Shown in pieces: positions 37,620-46,372 of a DNA stretch of 64,000 nt. How positions within the stretch are numbered: position 1 is the stretch's first letter; each line of letters begins with the position of its first letter. The notes beneath the pieces were generated by a model. The model had not been told where the DNA came from, searched no databases, and saw only the letters and a list, made by a program, of their open reading frames with translations. The translations under genes and the position numbers were made by a program. Source of the stretch: Paenibacillus aestuarii (GTDB taxonomy: Bacteria > Bacillota > Bacilli > Paenibacillales > NBRC-103111); NCBI RefSeq assembly GCF_027789125.1, contig NZ_JAQFVF010000025.1:1-64000 (forward strand), written 5' to 3'.

Positions 37620-38017
37620 ATTAACCTCCACCATATTCTCAATTTCGTATAGGGATATATAAGAATCACAAGATGACATTAACTTATTCCTTGATTATAC
37701 AAGGAGTTGGCATCATCCGGAACTGATTTCTACGACATCAAAATAGTTCACTTAATTATTATCTGAACAGTTAGTCTGCTAGTAAAATCGAGTGTTGCCG
37801 GAAGTAAACATTAACCAATTGCAGCAGACCATTAAAAAGTACGACTGGTTTGTGGAACTAAATGCTTGACCGGCGTTATTGGCTATCGGTCTACCGGAGA
37901 CTCTAAACCCTTGCTAGTGACTCCAATCCTCAAAAGGAAACGATAGTTCTTTCCAGAAACGTTTGCCTCTTGTAATATGATAGGAAGAAGAATCAATTGA
38001 AACGAGGAGAGAACATT
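37620..38017. other. Intergenic region between divergent AKR and hydrolase genes
   Basis: 398 bases with no supportable gene or operator. A 63-residue minus-strand frame overlaps the hydrolase 5' end and is discounted. Confidence 0.4.
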
Positions 38018-38881
38018 TTGCTGAAGACTTATCCTGAAGACTTTCAAACGTATACAGCCCGTGACGGCGCTCAACTGCCTTATCGTTTATTTGCAGGTCC
38101 TTCCGATGTTGTCCTGATTTTTCTCCACGGTATTACAGAACCCAGCCTGTATCTAAGGGAACTCGGCCGCTATGTATCCGAGAACGGGATTGCCACCGTA
38201 TACCTTCCGGATCTGCGAGGTTATGGCAATCATCCCATTCGGCGCGGTGACATCGACTACATCGGTCAACTTGATGATGACATCGAGGATCTGTTTCGTT
38301 ACGTTCAAAAGCGCCATCCTGGGGCGCGAATTCTTATTGGCGGTCATTCTGCGGGAGGGGCAACCGCGCTCAGACAAACGATTAGACCTATTCACCAGGA
38401 CATTGAAGCCTATTTGCTCATATCACCAGCACTTAGCCCGAATGCGCCGCTGGACCGAAAAGGCGGATCAGGTAACGAATCCAAGGTAAGCATCCCGCGC
38501 TATTTGATGTTAATGCTGCTTAATAAAATCGGAATTCAACGATATAACCACACAGTGGTATACCGCAGGCTGACACCGGTTGAAAAGCTGCACGGGACGG
38601 AATCTTGCAAACTCAGCTATCGCCTCGCCTTGTCTCGCATGGTCGCCAATGATTATGGCAACTATTTGTCACGATTAACTCAACCGGCATTCGTCATGGT
38701 CGGTGCGGATGATGAGGTCTTCGACGCGAACGCCTATCAACCGCTTTATCAAAAGTTTTGTAAGGCGGAAGTCCGTATCATTCCTGATCAAAATCATGAC
38801 TCCATCGTAAAAATGCAGCCAGCACTCTCTATTGCAGGGGACTGGCTTAAGAGGCATGCAGGCACTCTTGAGTCGCAATAA
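38018..38881 (+). CDS. Alpha/beta hydrolase, lysophospholipase-like
   Basis: A 287-residue hydrolase of the Hydrolase_4 (monoglyceride lipase/lysophospholipase) type. TTG 38018 is preferred because AGGAGAG lies 7-8 bases upstream. Motifs: FLHGITEPSLYLRELG, LPDLRGYGNHP, nucleophile elbow GGHSAGG, acid in VGADDEVFD and base in DQNHDSIV. The substrate is probably a lysolipid or monoglyceride by family, but this is inference. It ends about 70 bases before a strong terminator. Confidence 0.85.
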   Translation: MLKTYPEDFQTYTARDGAQLPYRLFAGPSDVVLIFLHGITEPSLYLRELGRYVSENGIATVYLPDLRGYGNHPIRRGDIDYIGQLDDDIEDLFRYVQKRHPGARILIGGHSAGGATALRQTIRPIHQDIEAYLLISPALSPNAPLDRKGGSGNESKVSIPRYLMLMLLNKIGIQRYNHTVVYRRLTPVEKLHGTESCKLSYRLALSRMVANDYGNYLSRLTQPAFVMVGADDEVFDANAYQPLYQKFCKAEVRIIPDQNHDSIVKMQPALSIAGDWLKRHAGTLESQ

Positions 38882-38948
38882 ACAGTGTGCCCCTCTCTAT
38901 GCCTTCAGCTCCATGATAGAGCAGCCTCGCCCAGTTACATGATCCAGT

Positions 38949-38978
38949 AAAGCCGTAGGTATTTGCCTACGGCTTTTT
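38949..38978 (+). terminator. Intrinsic terminator after hydrolase
   Basis: A perfect AAAGCCGTAGG/CCTACGGCTTT stem around TATTTG, followed by TT. Confidence 0.88.
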
Positions 38979-39215
38979 ATATTCACGTCCCTCTGCCTCG
39001 CTTACTATCCCTTCATATCACATTGATCTAGTACCGCTGCACCTTACCCGGCTTTCCTTTTCTAGCAGCCCCATGATGGGCGTACCGTCTGAGGTCATGT
39101 AAGAAAAGCCAAGCAGCGGAAAGTCTCTGTAATCACCAGCAAACGAATGGGCTCTTATCCAATCCTGCAGGATGAAAAGCACATACATTAATAGGGTTAA
39201 AGCGTTGCCCTCATT

Positions 39216-39238
39216 GCCACAAGCGTTGGTGGCTTTTT
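39216..39238 (+). terminator. Weak hairpin and T run upstream of glycosyltransferase
   Basis: GCCAC/GTGGC with an eight-base loop and TTTTT. It could be a leader attenuator or the end of an unseen transcript; no gene is seen in 38979-39276. Confidence 0.35.
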
Positions 39239-39276
39239 CATAAATTTTGCTTCTAAGAGTAAGGAGTAATGTCAGG

Positions 39277-40392
39277 ATGAAACCATATCATGTGGTCTGG
39301 AAAGGACCTGTTCACAAAGCGAGCGGTCTCGGAAATGCAAGCAGAGCGTATGCGCGCGCGTTAATTCGGCAGGGGGTTCGTGTTAAGATCGGTGCAGCAA
39401 GAACCAGAAAAAATTCAGCCGGCGGCAAGAAGGTGCTCATCTATCACCATGTGCCAAACTCGATGAATATCAAGCGGGAGCGAAGGGCTTATGATTTCAT
39501 TATTTTGAATACCGTTTGGGAAACGAGCAGAACTCCACGGAATTGGCTGGCGAATATGAACAAGTTTGATGCGATATGTGTGCCCTCGCAGCATAACAAG
39601 AAGGCATTACGTAATAGCGGCGTCAAAGTCCCGATTTTTATTGTTCCTCATGGCGTGAATGCCAAAGTCTATCATCCAAATAATAAAAAGTTGCCTGTAC
39701 CGAATACAGCAGGCAAGTTTACGTTTGTCTCTGTGTTCGGCTTTCAGCACCGGAAAAACCCGGAGGGACTTTTAAGGGCCTACTGGGAGGAGTTTTCCGC
39801 CAAAGATAACGTGATCCTCGTTATCAAAACGAACGGATATGCGGCGTATGAGAATGAGAAATGGATTAAGTCCAGAATCCTGCAATACAAAAAAAGATTA
39901 GGCATCTACAAGGATACAGCTCCGATTAAAGTCATCGCCCATCGGCTTCATGAAAGACAGCTTAGAGGGCTGTACACGCGGGGGAATGTCTTCGTGCTTC
40001 CCACCCGCGGCGAAGGCGTAGGGCTGCCTTATTTAGAATCGCTGGCAAGCGGTGTACCGGTCATTGCTACCGGATGGGGCGGGCAGATGGATTTCCTGAC
40101 AAGTAAAAATTCGTTCCTGATCCCTTATCGGCTACAGAACCCGCTAACGAGCATGAGCAGCAGGCATTCCATTTCGCGAACTTTTGGCTACCTGTTTGCG
40201 CAAAAGGGACAGCTATGGGCAGAACCGGACCTGCCCAGTTTGAAGAAGATCATGAGACTTGCCTACGAGAATCCTGGTTTGTGTAAGCAGAAAGGTCTTC
40301 ATGGCAGGAGGGATGTCCAGGCTTTATCCTGGGACCGAGCGGGGGCGAAGATGAAACGCGTGATTGAAACTGTGATTCGTTTCAAGAACTAG
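39277..40392 (+). CDS. Glycosyltransferase (GT4-like), possibly spore-coat related
   Basis: A 371-residue GT-B glycosyltransferase. ATG 39277 (MKPYHVVWKG) has AAGGAG 11 bases upstream. The acceptor domain starts GPVHKASGLGNASRAYARAL; the donor domain contains FTFVSVFGFQHRKNPEGLLR and the EX7E-type LPTRGEGVGLPYLESLASGV, with GWGGQMDFL. Similar enzymes sit with CotS in Bacillus (CotSA type), and CotS-like genes are 5 kb away, so a role in spore or cell-surface glycosylation is plausible but not shown. Confidence 0.88.
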   Translation: MKPYHVVWKGPVHKASGLGNASRAYARALIRQGVRVKIGAARTRKNSAGGKKVLIYHHVPNSMNIKRERRAYDFIILNTVWETSRTPRNWLANMNKFDAICVPSQHNKKALRNSGVKVPIFIVPHGVNAKVYHPNNKKLPVPNTAGKFTFVSVFGFQHRKNPEGLLRAYWEEFSAKDNVILVIKTNGYAAYENEKWIKSRILQYKKRLGIYKDTAPIKVIAHRLHERQLRGLYTRGNVFVLPTRGEGVGLPYLESLASGVPVIATGWGGQMDFLTSKNSFLIPYRLQNPLTSMSSRHSISRTFGYLFAQKGQLWAEPDLPSLKKIMRLAYENPGLCKQKGLHGRRDVQALSWDRAGAKMKRVIETVIRFKN

Positions 40393-40451
40393 TTAAAGAA
40401 CGAGCTAGCGTTGACATCAAAGATCTCCTCTGCACCAGCACGAAAAAGCAA

Positions 40452-40480
40452 ATAGCGGAAGTAACTCTTCCGCTATCTTT
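40452..40480 (+). terminator. Terminator after glycosyltransferase
   Basis: Perfect ATAGCGGAAG/CTTCCGCTAT stem around TAACT, followed by CTTT. Confidence 0.82.
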
Positions 40481-40700
40481 AGCATCCCTTATGTCATTCA
40501 AACAAACGATTCAACAGGATCAAGATGATGGTATGGTAAGTTTCATTATATCAGTCGAGGCTGTCTTCATCCGGTGGGGTTTATCTTGAAGCAACTCGTC
40601 GTTAAAATTGGGGGGGTTTTGACTTATTGCATTCAATAATAATAAAAAGTAAAACAAGACATCTTCGTTGAGAGTGCATCAATTCGATTAGACGCCTCCA

Positions 40701-40829
40701 TTATTTATACGGCCTCTTAAACACAAACCAAATAAAAACCACCAACGCAACTATAAATATTGCCATAAATAGCAAAGTTCCATGTGGGGCCGCATGTAAT
40801 TTTGTGTCGCGGCCCATTCCTCCTGCCAT
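40701..40829 (-). CDS. Small single-helix membrane protein (cytochrome oxidase subunit IIa-like?)
   Basis: A 42-residue protein: MAGGMGRDTKLHAAPHGTLL, then the helix FMAIFIVALVVFIWFVFKR. GGAAGTGAT precedes the ATG at 40829. The PxGTLxFMxIFxxxxxxxW pattern recalls cytochrome c oxidase subunit IIa of Bacillota, but no other oxidase genes are near, so this is only a suggestion. The gene is too short for most annotation pipelines. Confidence 0.6.
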   Translation of the reverse strand: MAGGMGRDTKLHAAPHGTLLFMAIFIVALVVFIWFVFKRPYK

Positions 40830-41007
40830 GTTAATCACTTCCTATAATCAAATAGCTGTGCTTTTTCTTAAAATATTCATTTTCTCCATTGATCTCTCAA
40901 CAAATTCAAATACCACATAGACGCCGATTTATCGGGACCTAGGATTAGATAATGCCTCCTATTCGATCTATGCATGCTCTAGTTTGATAAGCAGCTATTT
41001 AATATAG

Positions 41008-41352
41008 TTAATTTAACTTCGCTAATTTCGTTTGAATATTCTTTTCGAATGCTTCCAAGCGTTGAAGCTGTTTTTCATATTTGCTTATTTTCGCTTGTTG
41101 CTGTCTTTGTTTCGCTTTCTCTAACAATTTCTTCGTGTTTTCAATTGATTTTTGAACATGAGATAGCTGCGCTTCCAAGCTTTTCTTTTGTGATTGAACA
41201 CTGTTCACAGATCTATGTACGGCCTTTTGTTGAGCTGCAGTTGGATGCGTGGTTGCTACTTTCGTTGCAGCAAAAGCTGACAATGGCATTGTTAACACGA
41301 TTGACGTAACCGCCGTAGTTAGAATGATCTTTCTCAGTTTTTGATGATTCAC
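41008..41352 (-). CDS. Secreted coiled-coil protein
   Basis: A ~114-residue exported protein. The GTG at 41352 is preferred because GGAGGG lies 6 bases upstream. Signal peptide: KIILTTAVTSIVLTMPLSAFA with an AxA cleavage site after AFA. The mature part is a Gln/Lys-rich coiled coil (SVQSQKKSLEAQLSHVQKSI, TKKLLEKAKQRQQQAKISKY). No enzymatic domain is seen. It may be a cell-wall-associated or spore-surface protein; the family is not recognised. Confidence 0.72.
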   Translation of the reverse strand: MNHQKLRKIILTTAVTSIVLTMPLSAFAATKVATTHPTAAQQKAVHRSVNSVQSQKKSLEAQLSHVQKSIENTKKLLEKAKQRQQQAKISKYEKQLQRLEAFEKNIQTKLAKLN

Positions 41353-41498
41353 GAAAAATCCCTCCATTTTTATCTATTCGATGCCTTTTATCAGTTATTA
41401 TAGTCAAACAAAATTAAAATCCAATGAGAAAGCATGTCCTTCTTAATTGAAAAAGGAATAGTTGCCGCGGGCTCTGCTCCCTTCTCGTTCTTCGAATT

Positions 41499-41534
41499 AA
41501 GAGGTCAACCAGATTTTACTGGTTGACCTCTTTT
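41499..41534. terminator. Strong bidirectional terminator
   Basis: Perfect 14-bp stem AAGAGGTCAACCAG/CTGGTTGACCTCTT with a six-base loop and a TTTT tail on the plus strand. Confidence 0.85.
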
Positions 41535-41845
41535 GTCTTTGGTGAATTTAGCAGTTGCCGGGGATAGATCGACCCGCCACCCACCGCCTTGCGGGAACAT
41601 TCCGGTCCTAACAACCGGCTCGCGAACGGATCGATTGGTTGCAGTATGGCGGCGTCATCTCCCGCTTCCTTATTTGTCAAGAATAATTTCTTCAGTACAT
41701 TCTCATCGTTTTCTAATAAACAAGCCCCTTCCCACTCCAGCTAACGGTTTCCGACACCTCAAACAATTTTTAGGAGATCCCAACTGTGCTAAACTAGGTT
41801 CCAGATACGGATGAGCTGTACACAACCTTGAGGAGGGGAACAACT
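41535..41845. other. Intergenic region upstream of NlpC/P60 gene
   Basis: 311 bases; a plus-strand 93-residue frame is GC-skewed and lacks family features. Nothing is supported. Confidence 0.4.
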
Positions 41846-42355
41846 ATGAAATTACATCAAGTATGGAACAAGCGCTTGGCTATCTTGGCACTCGGGACAA
41901 CCATCGCCATCTCAGGTGGTGTGATCAGTAGCCCTCAGCTTACTAAGGCTGATACGATATCCGCTTCCGCAACTTCGACTTCATCTAAAGCCAATGCCAT
42001 TATTGCATTCGGCAAAAAATATTTAGGTACACCTTATAAATTTGGTGCAAAAGTCGGTCAGACCCGCAATTTCGATTGCTCGACATTAACGAAATACATC
42101 TATGGCAAATACGGCGTTAGCTTGCCGCGTACCGCAGCGCAGCAGTCCAAAGTAGGCCGTCACGTATCGAAGAGCAACTTGCAGAAGGGCGATCTCCTCT
42201 TCTTTTCCGTACCGGGTCGACCGGGTGTAGGACACGTAGGCGTCTACATGGGGGATAACAAGATGTTGCATACGTACGGAGCCGGTGGTGTAAAAATTAC
42301 GAAACTGAACTCGTACTGGAACTCGCACTATATCACAGCCCGCCGCGTCTTGTAA
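41846..42355 (+). CDS. Secreted NlpC/P60 (C40) cell-wall endopeptidase
   Basis: A 169-residue exported peptidase. ATG 41846 has GAGGAGGGG 7 bases upstream. Signal peptide: RLAILALGTTIAISGGVISS. The catalytic NlpC/P60 domain shows FDCSTLTKYIYGKYGVSLPR (Cys nucleophile), GDLLFFSVPGRPGVGHVGVY (His) and the third polar residue near MLHTYGAGG. It has no separate wall-binding domain. The family cleaves D-Glu-DAP bonds in peptidoglycan. It is monocistronic with a strong terminator. Confidence 0.92.
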   Translation: MKLHQVWNKRLAILALGTTIAISGGVISSPQLTKADTISASATSTSSKANAIIAFGKKYLGTPYKFGAKVGQTRNFDCSTLTKYIYGKYGVSLPRTAAQQSKVGRHVSKSNLQKGDLLFFSVPGRPGVGHVGVYMGDNKMLHTYGAGGVKITKLNSYWNSHYITARRVL

Positions 42356-42372
42356 TTGGCAGGTTTAATGAA

Positions 42373-42411
42373 AAAAGAACCGTTTATCTCTTAGAGATGA
42401 ACGGTTCTTTT
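42373..42411 (+). terminator. Terminator after NlpC/P60 gene
   Basis: Near-perfect 19-nt arms AAAAGAACCGTTTATCTCT / AGAGATGAACGGTTCTTTT (one wobble) with T-rich tail. Confidence 0.85.
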
Positions 42412-42731
42412 AGTATAGCCAGAATAAAAGTGATTTCTACCCGGTTTCTTTTTACCATTGTACCAAATCATCTCTGACCGCCTGCACGGGATATGCAACC
42501 GACTTCGCTGATATGACAACCCGCTCCTGCTCATATAATCTTGGTCATGATGTCGTAGTCTACGATCTACGATCGTCTTGCCGCCCTTCGGCAATATCAA
42601 CGCATTCTGTGTAATCGCAGACGTAAAATGCTTGTATTAACTAGCAATTAACGTTTCGCCTAAATCATCCTTATCCGGGAAATAATAATGAATGCTTGCC
42701 ATACGTATCCCTAATATTCTCTGCAAGTTGC
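42412..42731. other. Intergenic stretch next to IS3 remnant
   Basis: 320 bases with no supportable gene; a minus-strand 69-residue frame lacks a ribosome binding site and family features. Confidence 0.4.
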
Positions 42732-43086
42732 GAACGGCTGAATCCAGCACCCGATGAAAAGTGGGTCACGGATGTGACCGAATTCAAATATGGACATGGT
42801 CAAAAAGCGTATTTAAGCGCTATTCAAGATCTCCATGATAAATCCATCATCTTCTATGTTATGGGACATTCCAATAACAACCCGTTAGTATTCCAGACGT
42901 TGGAACAACCCTTACAAGCAGCTCCAGGAAATCGTGGATTTCAATACACGTTGTTGGAGTTCAAAAAGCTTTTGAACCAAAATGAGCAATCCCAGAGCAT
43001 GTCTCGAGTTGGTCGATGCATCGATAACGGCCATTGCCCGATTGCCACTTTCACCATCTTAAGTGCATCTTCCTTTCTTTTACTAT
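42732..43086 (+). mobile_element. IS3-family (IS150-like) transposase remnant
   Basis: About 118 codons of an IS3 orfB DDE integrase. RLNPAPDEKWVTDVTEFKYG holds the first catalytic Asp, AYLSAIQDLHDKSIIFYVMG the second region, and FKKLLNQNEQSQSMSRVGRC leads to IDNG. The segment that should hold the catalytic Glu (NGPxExFWGxLK) is scrambled, giving HCPIATFTILSA. The 5' part and orfA are missing, and part of the middle after NPLVFQTLEQ is deleted. No terminal inverted repeats are identified. Confidence 0.78.
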
Positions 43087-43283
43087 GATCTATGATAGTC
43101 TAGTCGACTACTGAGGTCGACTATCTTGTCACCTGATTCATACCCTGCACGCTGAATGTTTCGTAAGGCCTTTTATGGCGGTTCGGTGATGAATTAGGCA
43201 CCTGCACATTCAAATAGTCTTTTACCTACATAAGATAAGTTATCTTATTCAATACCCATTTTTTTAAAGGAGAGGACTAAACG

Positions 43284-43565
43284 ATGAGTATGCAGCAATC
43301 GCCTATGGGGGTAAACGTACAGACTTTGCCTCCTCCGCCTTCCTACATTCCGCCAAAATCAACAGGTTCCTATATGATCGACTGCTTATATCAGCCAACG
43401 TATGTATGGCTTTTAAACGGCGAAAATTTCTGGTTTATTCCAATTAGTGTCGAGTCATTCGGTACAACAGGTTATAGATGGATGGGATCGTTCTGGATGT
43501 TTACGGGAATTGATACTAGCTTCATTGAAGTGGTATCCTGTCCTCCCATACCTACTCTTTATTGA
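43284..43565 (+). CDS. Small conserved protein of unknown function
   Basis: A 93-residue protein with a Gln/Met/Pro-rich start (MQQSPMGVNVQTLPPPPSYI) and an aromatic core (SYMIDCLYQPTYVWLLNGEN, then FWFIPISVESFGTTGYRWMG). AAAGGAGAGG lies upstream of the ATG. Proteins of this layout occur in Bacillales and I recall no known role. The Pro-rich start and absence of a signal peptide could fit a spore-coat or exosporium protein, but this is speculation. Confidence 0.65.
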   Translation: MSMQQSPMGVNVQTLPPPPSYIPPKSTGSYMIDCLYQPTYVWLLNGENFWFIPISVESFGTTGYRWMGSFWMFTGIDTSFIEVVSCPPIPTLY

Positions 43566-43574
43566 TGCCAAAAA

Positions 43575-43593
43575 GCGGGGCTATTCGCCCCGC
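43575..43593. terminator. Bidirectional hairpin terminator
   Basis: GCGGGGC/GCCCCGC stem around TATTC; an AAAAA run on the left gives a T tract on the minus strand. Confidence 0.7.
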
Positions 43594-43639
43594 CCTCCCG
43601 ATCATTAGGTGATCAGTGTCTTTGAACGCTGCTTACTCC

Positions 43640-43776
43640 TTATAAAGCTTGAACGACCATATCCGGCGACACTTGATTCCAATCCTTCTGTTCCGGTGTT
43701 TACCCACTGGCTGGAATGCCAAAATCTTTGACGATCATGAACGCCATTTGCCGGCTTTCATCTTCAAAGCGCCTAG
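43640..43776 (-). pseudogene. Unidentified C-terminal gene remnant
   Basis: A minus-strand frame reads RRFEDESRQMAFMIVKDFGI then PASG, meets TAA at 43700-43702, and continues TPEQKDWNQVSPDMVVQAL to a second stop. The residue pattern is protein-like and continuous across the stop, suggesting a decayed gene end, but I do not recognise the family. It follows the MgtC gene by 18 bases in the same direction. Confidence 0.35.
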
Positions 43777-43794
43777 ATTTCAATGGGGGAAATT

Positions 43795-44610
43795 TTAGGC
43801 GCGATTGCTCGCGTTGGATTTGCTTGGCTCAGAAAAGGTACGTCCTCTTTTTAACATCCCGAATAGAGAAGATGGCTGAGGACTCAAAATCCCTCCACCC
43901 ATATCCAAATTCAGTACATTTTCAAACAAGACGATTTGATTCAACGCTGTCATTAATTGCTCTTGCTTATACGGCTTGAGACTGAAACAGAGCTGCACGA
44001 ATGTTTTTCCATTGTGCCCCTCGGATACTTCCTGGTCCGATTTCATTTTAATTTGGCTGAATTGAATGCCGTATTCTCCGAACGTGGAAGTAATCATGCC
44101 GAGCACGCGCGGGTCATCCAGCGCTTTAATATTCACTTCCAAGCTTCTGCGGTGTCTCATTAAATATTTCTCCCACTTATTGAACAAGAGTAGGCTGATC
44201 AAGACAATCAGCGTTGCAAAAGAAGCCGTATACATGAAGCCGGCACCCACACATAAACCGATGGCGGCGACAACCCAAACCGATGCGGCCGTTGTCAGTC
44301 CGCTAATCAGGGAGCCCTGCCTCATAATAGCCCCCGCACCCAAAAATCCAATCCCGCTGATGACCTGAGCGGCCAAACGGGCGGGGTCCATGCTGACATG
44401 GGCCTCGGTGGTAAATTCCGAAAAACCATATTCCGACAATAACATAATGGTCGTAGAACCGAGACATACCAAAATATGGGTCCGGAATCCGGCGGCATGA
44501 TTATGCCACTCCCGTTCCATGCCTACCAAACCGCCTAATAATACCGCGATCATTAATCGAATGAGAATCTCTATATGAGAAATATGCCAAACGCTATTTA
44601 CAGCCGTCAT
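43795..44610 (-). CDS. MgtC/SapB-family membrane protein
   Basis: A 271-residue protein. The N-terminal MgtC membrane domain has LIRLMIAVLLGGLVGMEREW, then HAAGFRTHILVCLGSTTIML, ISGIGFLGAGAIM and GLTTAASVWVVAAIGLCVG, followed by further helices and a ~100-residue cytoplasmic ACT-like domain. The family modulates magnesium or phosphate stress responses. It is the last gene on the minus strand of the ABC transporter-metallohydrolase block and follows the GDPD gene by 4 bases, so it is part of the same operon. Confidence 0.92.
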   Translation of the reverse strand: MTAVNSVWHISHIEILIRLMIAVLLGGLVGMEREWHNHAAGFRTHILVCLGSTTIMLLSEYGFSEFTTEAHVSMDPARLAAQVISGIGFLGAGAIMRQGSLISGLTTAASVWVVAAIGLCVGAGFMYTASFATLIVLISLLLFNKWEKYLMRHRRSLEVNIKALDDPRVLGMITSTFGEYGIQFSQIKMKSDQEVSEGHNGKTFVQLCFSLKPYKQEQLMTALNQIVLFENVLNLDMGGGILSPQPSSLFGMLKRGRTFSEPSKSNASNRA

Positions 44611-44614
44611 GATC

Positions 44615-45367
44615 TCACATCCTCAAATTCAGCAGGGCTGAAATATTCCTTGTTGTTATGGACTGGACACCCCATTCGATAAAACGCTTCATCTGCGACT
44701 CTTCATCCACCGTCCATACATAGACATCAAGACCGTGACGACTCGCCATTTGCAGAAATCCAGCATCGACAAGTCGAAAGTTCACGTTCATACCAAAGCA
44801 ATTTGCCCGCTTCGCATCCTCACAGCTGATCCGAACCGCTTCACTATACGAGGTGGATGCAAATAGCGATGAATCCACGTTCAACAGCTTTCGCAGTTCT
44901 TTATTGACGTGATTCACCATGATCGCACGCTCCGTCTCGCAGCCTGAGAGAATGATCTGCTGAATCAATTCATTTTCAATAATGAAACTCGAAACCGGTT
45001 CCACACATGCATCCGATTTTAAATCCAGATTCATTTTCATGCCGGAATCCTTTAAGATAGGCAGTATCTCCTCCAAGGATAGGAGACGAAATGTCTCTCC
45101 TGGCGCCCCGTGGTGCGCTCTAAGCTCCAACCCGCTCAGCTCTTTATAGCTCGTTTGGGAGATTCGGAATGCGGACCCGTCGGCCGTCTGAACGAGATCG
45201 TCATGGGAGAACACAAGCACGCCGTCAGCCGTGATTAAAAGATCTTCTTCAACAAAATCAACGCCCGAATTCAACGCTGATATAATCGAGCGCATTGTAT
45301 TGTCCGGCGTCCCCATGCATCCTGTATGGGCAGTAATAAGCGGGAATGGCTTCAAGATGGTCACCAA
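44615..45367 (-). CDS. Glycerophosphodiester phosphodiesterase-family protein (atypical active site)
   Basis: A 250-residue TIM-barrel GDPD-like protein. The signature normally HRGxxxxxPENT is AHTGCMGTPDNTMRS, so the Arg is Thr and the usual Glu is Asp; FVEEDLLITADGVLVFSHDD keeps the ExD and HD motifs, and KMNLDLKSD and VYVWTVDEE are family-like. The enzyme may still cleave glycerophosphodiesters or act on another phosphodiester. It lies between the PHP hydrolase (3-base gap) and MgtC (4-base gap), so it is co-translated. Confidence 0.85.
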   Translation of the reverse strand: MVTILKPFPLITAHTGCMGTPDNTMRSIISALNSGVDFVEEDLLITADGVLVFSHDDLVQTADGSAFRISQTSYKELSGLELRAHHGAPGETFRLLSLEEILPILKDSGMKMNLDLKSDACVEPVSSFIIENELIQQIILSGCETERAIMVNHVNKELRKLLNVDSSLFASTSYSEAVRISCEDAKRANCFGMNVNFRLVDAGFLQMASRHGLDVYVWTVDEESQMKRFIEWGVQSITTRNISALLNLRM

Positions 45368-45370
45368 CTT

Positions 45371-46372
45371 TTATGAGAAGTAAATTGCGTTCGTAAATCC
45401 GATCATCGTGTTCACATGGTAGAATACGCCGTGGAGTTCTGCACGTAACCAGCGAATCCCTGATAGATCCATGACTTGGCTTTGTGCCGAGTTAGCTCGG
45501 CTCACGTTCAGCGTACCGATCTGCCCTCTGTTACTGATCAGTCTGATCTCCAACTCGCGTTCAAGCAGGATCCAGTGTCCGGCTCTGGCCGCAAAATCCA
45601 CGCCCACTGTCACTTCAGCGAACGAATCGGCGGGCAGAATCACCTCTTCACCGATATCGGCTTCCTGATGATCTGCTGTTCTTACCCGAAGCTGTGGTCT
45701 GGGCCCCATCGAAACAGCTGCCGCTCCGCGCTTTAGCGCATCCAATGCAGCCTTCGTGATGCCGGATGATGCCGTAACTTCATCACTCAGGCCAAGATAA
45801 GTTGCCGATATAGGCTCTGATACGGGATCTGAAGTGTGCCAATCTCGGCCGCTTGTGGCAGCAATGCGATAACCTTGATTCAACAAGTCAGTCCACATAG
45901 CGAAGGCGCGATGATTATTTCGGCGAATTGAAGGAAACAAGCCTGACCATACTTCAATGTAATCGATATCTTTCCATTCAGACACTTCAAATTCCCAATA
46001 ACAGCCCGTGCACATCGGACTCCCGACGCGGAACGGATGCGCGATGCCAACGAGTCCCCCTTGGCGATGGACGCCTTCAATCCCGCGATGTATATGAAAC
46101 GGACTTAAATTGCGCCAATCCACATACTCCTGCAAGCCAAGCGTCAGCATATGTCCAAAAAAAGTCGTCCATTCCAGGCCCGGAATCACCTCGACGCCTG
46201 TTGAGTCAACGACTTCTTCCCGATTGGATAATCCTGTCATCGTATTATGGTCCGTCAAGGCAACACCATGCAGCCCTAAAGTTTTAGCTGCTTCAGCAAG
46301 TTCCCTAAGCGATTGCTTGCCATCGCTGTGGAAGGTATGACAGTGCAGTTCATAAGGCAGCCACTGTTTCAT
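45371..46372 (-). CDS. CehA/McbA-type PHP-domain metallohydrolase
   Basis: A 333-residue protein with metal-binding motifs ELHCHTFHSDGKQSLREL, VALTDHNTMTG and GIAHPFRVG, as in PHP-domain hydrolases, plus AATSGRDWHTSDP. The C-terminal ~90 residues form a beta domain (WILLERELEIRLISNRGQIG). CehA/McbA relatives cleave esters and carbamates; PHP proteins often cleave phosphodiesters. Given the adjacent GDPD and ABC importer, an organophosphodiester or similar substrate is plausible. It overlaps the preceding small gene by four bases. Confidence 0.88.
   Translation of the reverse strand: MKQWLPYELHCHTFHSDGKQSLRELAEAAKTLGLHGVALTDHNTMTGLSNREEVVDSTGVEVIPGLEWTTFFGHMLTLGLQEYVDWRNLSPFHIHRGIEGVHRQGGLVGIAHPFRVGSPMCTGCYWEFEVSEWKDIDYIEVWSGLFPSIRRNNHRAFAMWTDLLNQGYRIAATSGRDWHTSDPVSEPISATYLGLSDEVTASSGITKAALDALKRGAAAVSMGPRPQLRVRTADHQEADIGEEVILPADSFAEVTVGVDFAARAGHWILLERELEIRLISNRGQIGTLNVSRANSAQSQVMDLSGIRWLRAELHGVFYHVNTMIGFTNAIYFS

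Noticed and set aside
42732..43086. Active insertion sequence
   Set aside because: orfA, the N-terminal part of orfB and the catalytic Glu region are missing or scrambled, and no terminal repeats were seen.
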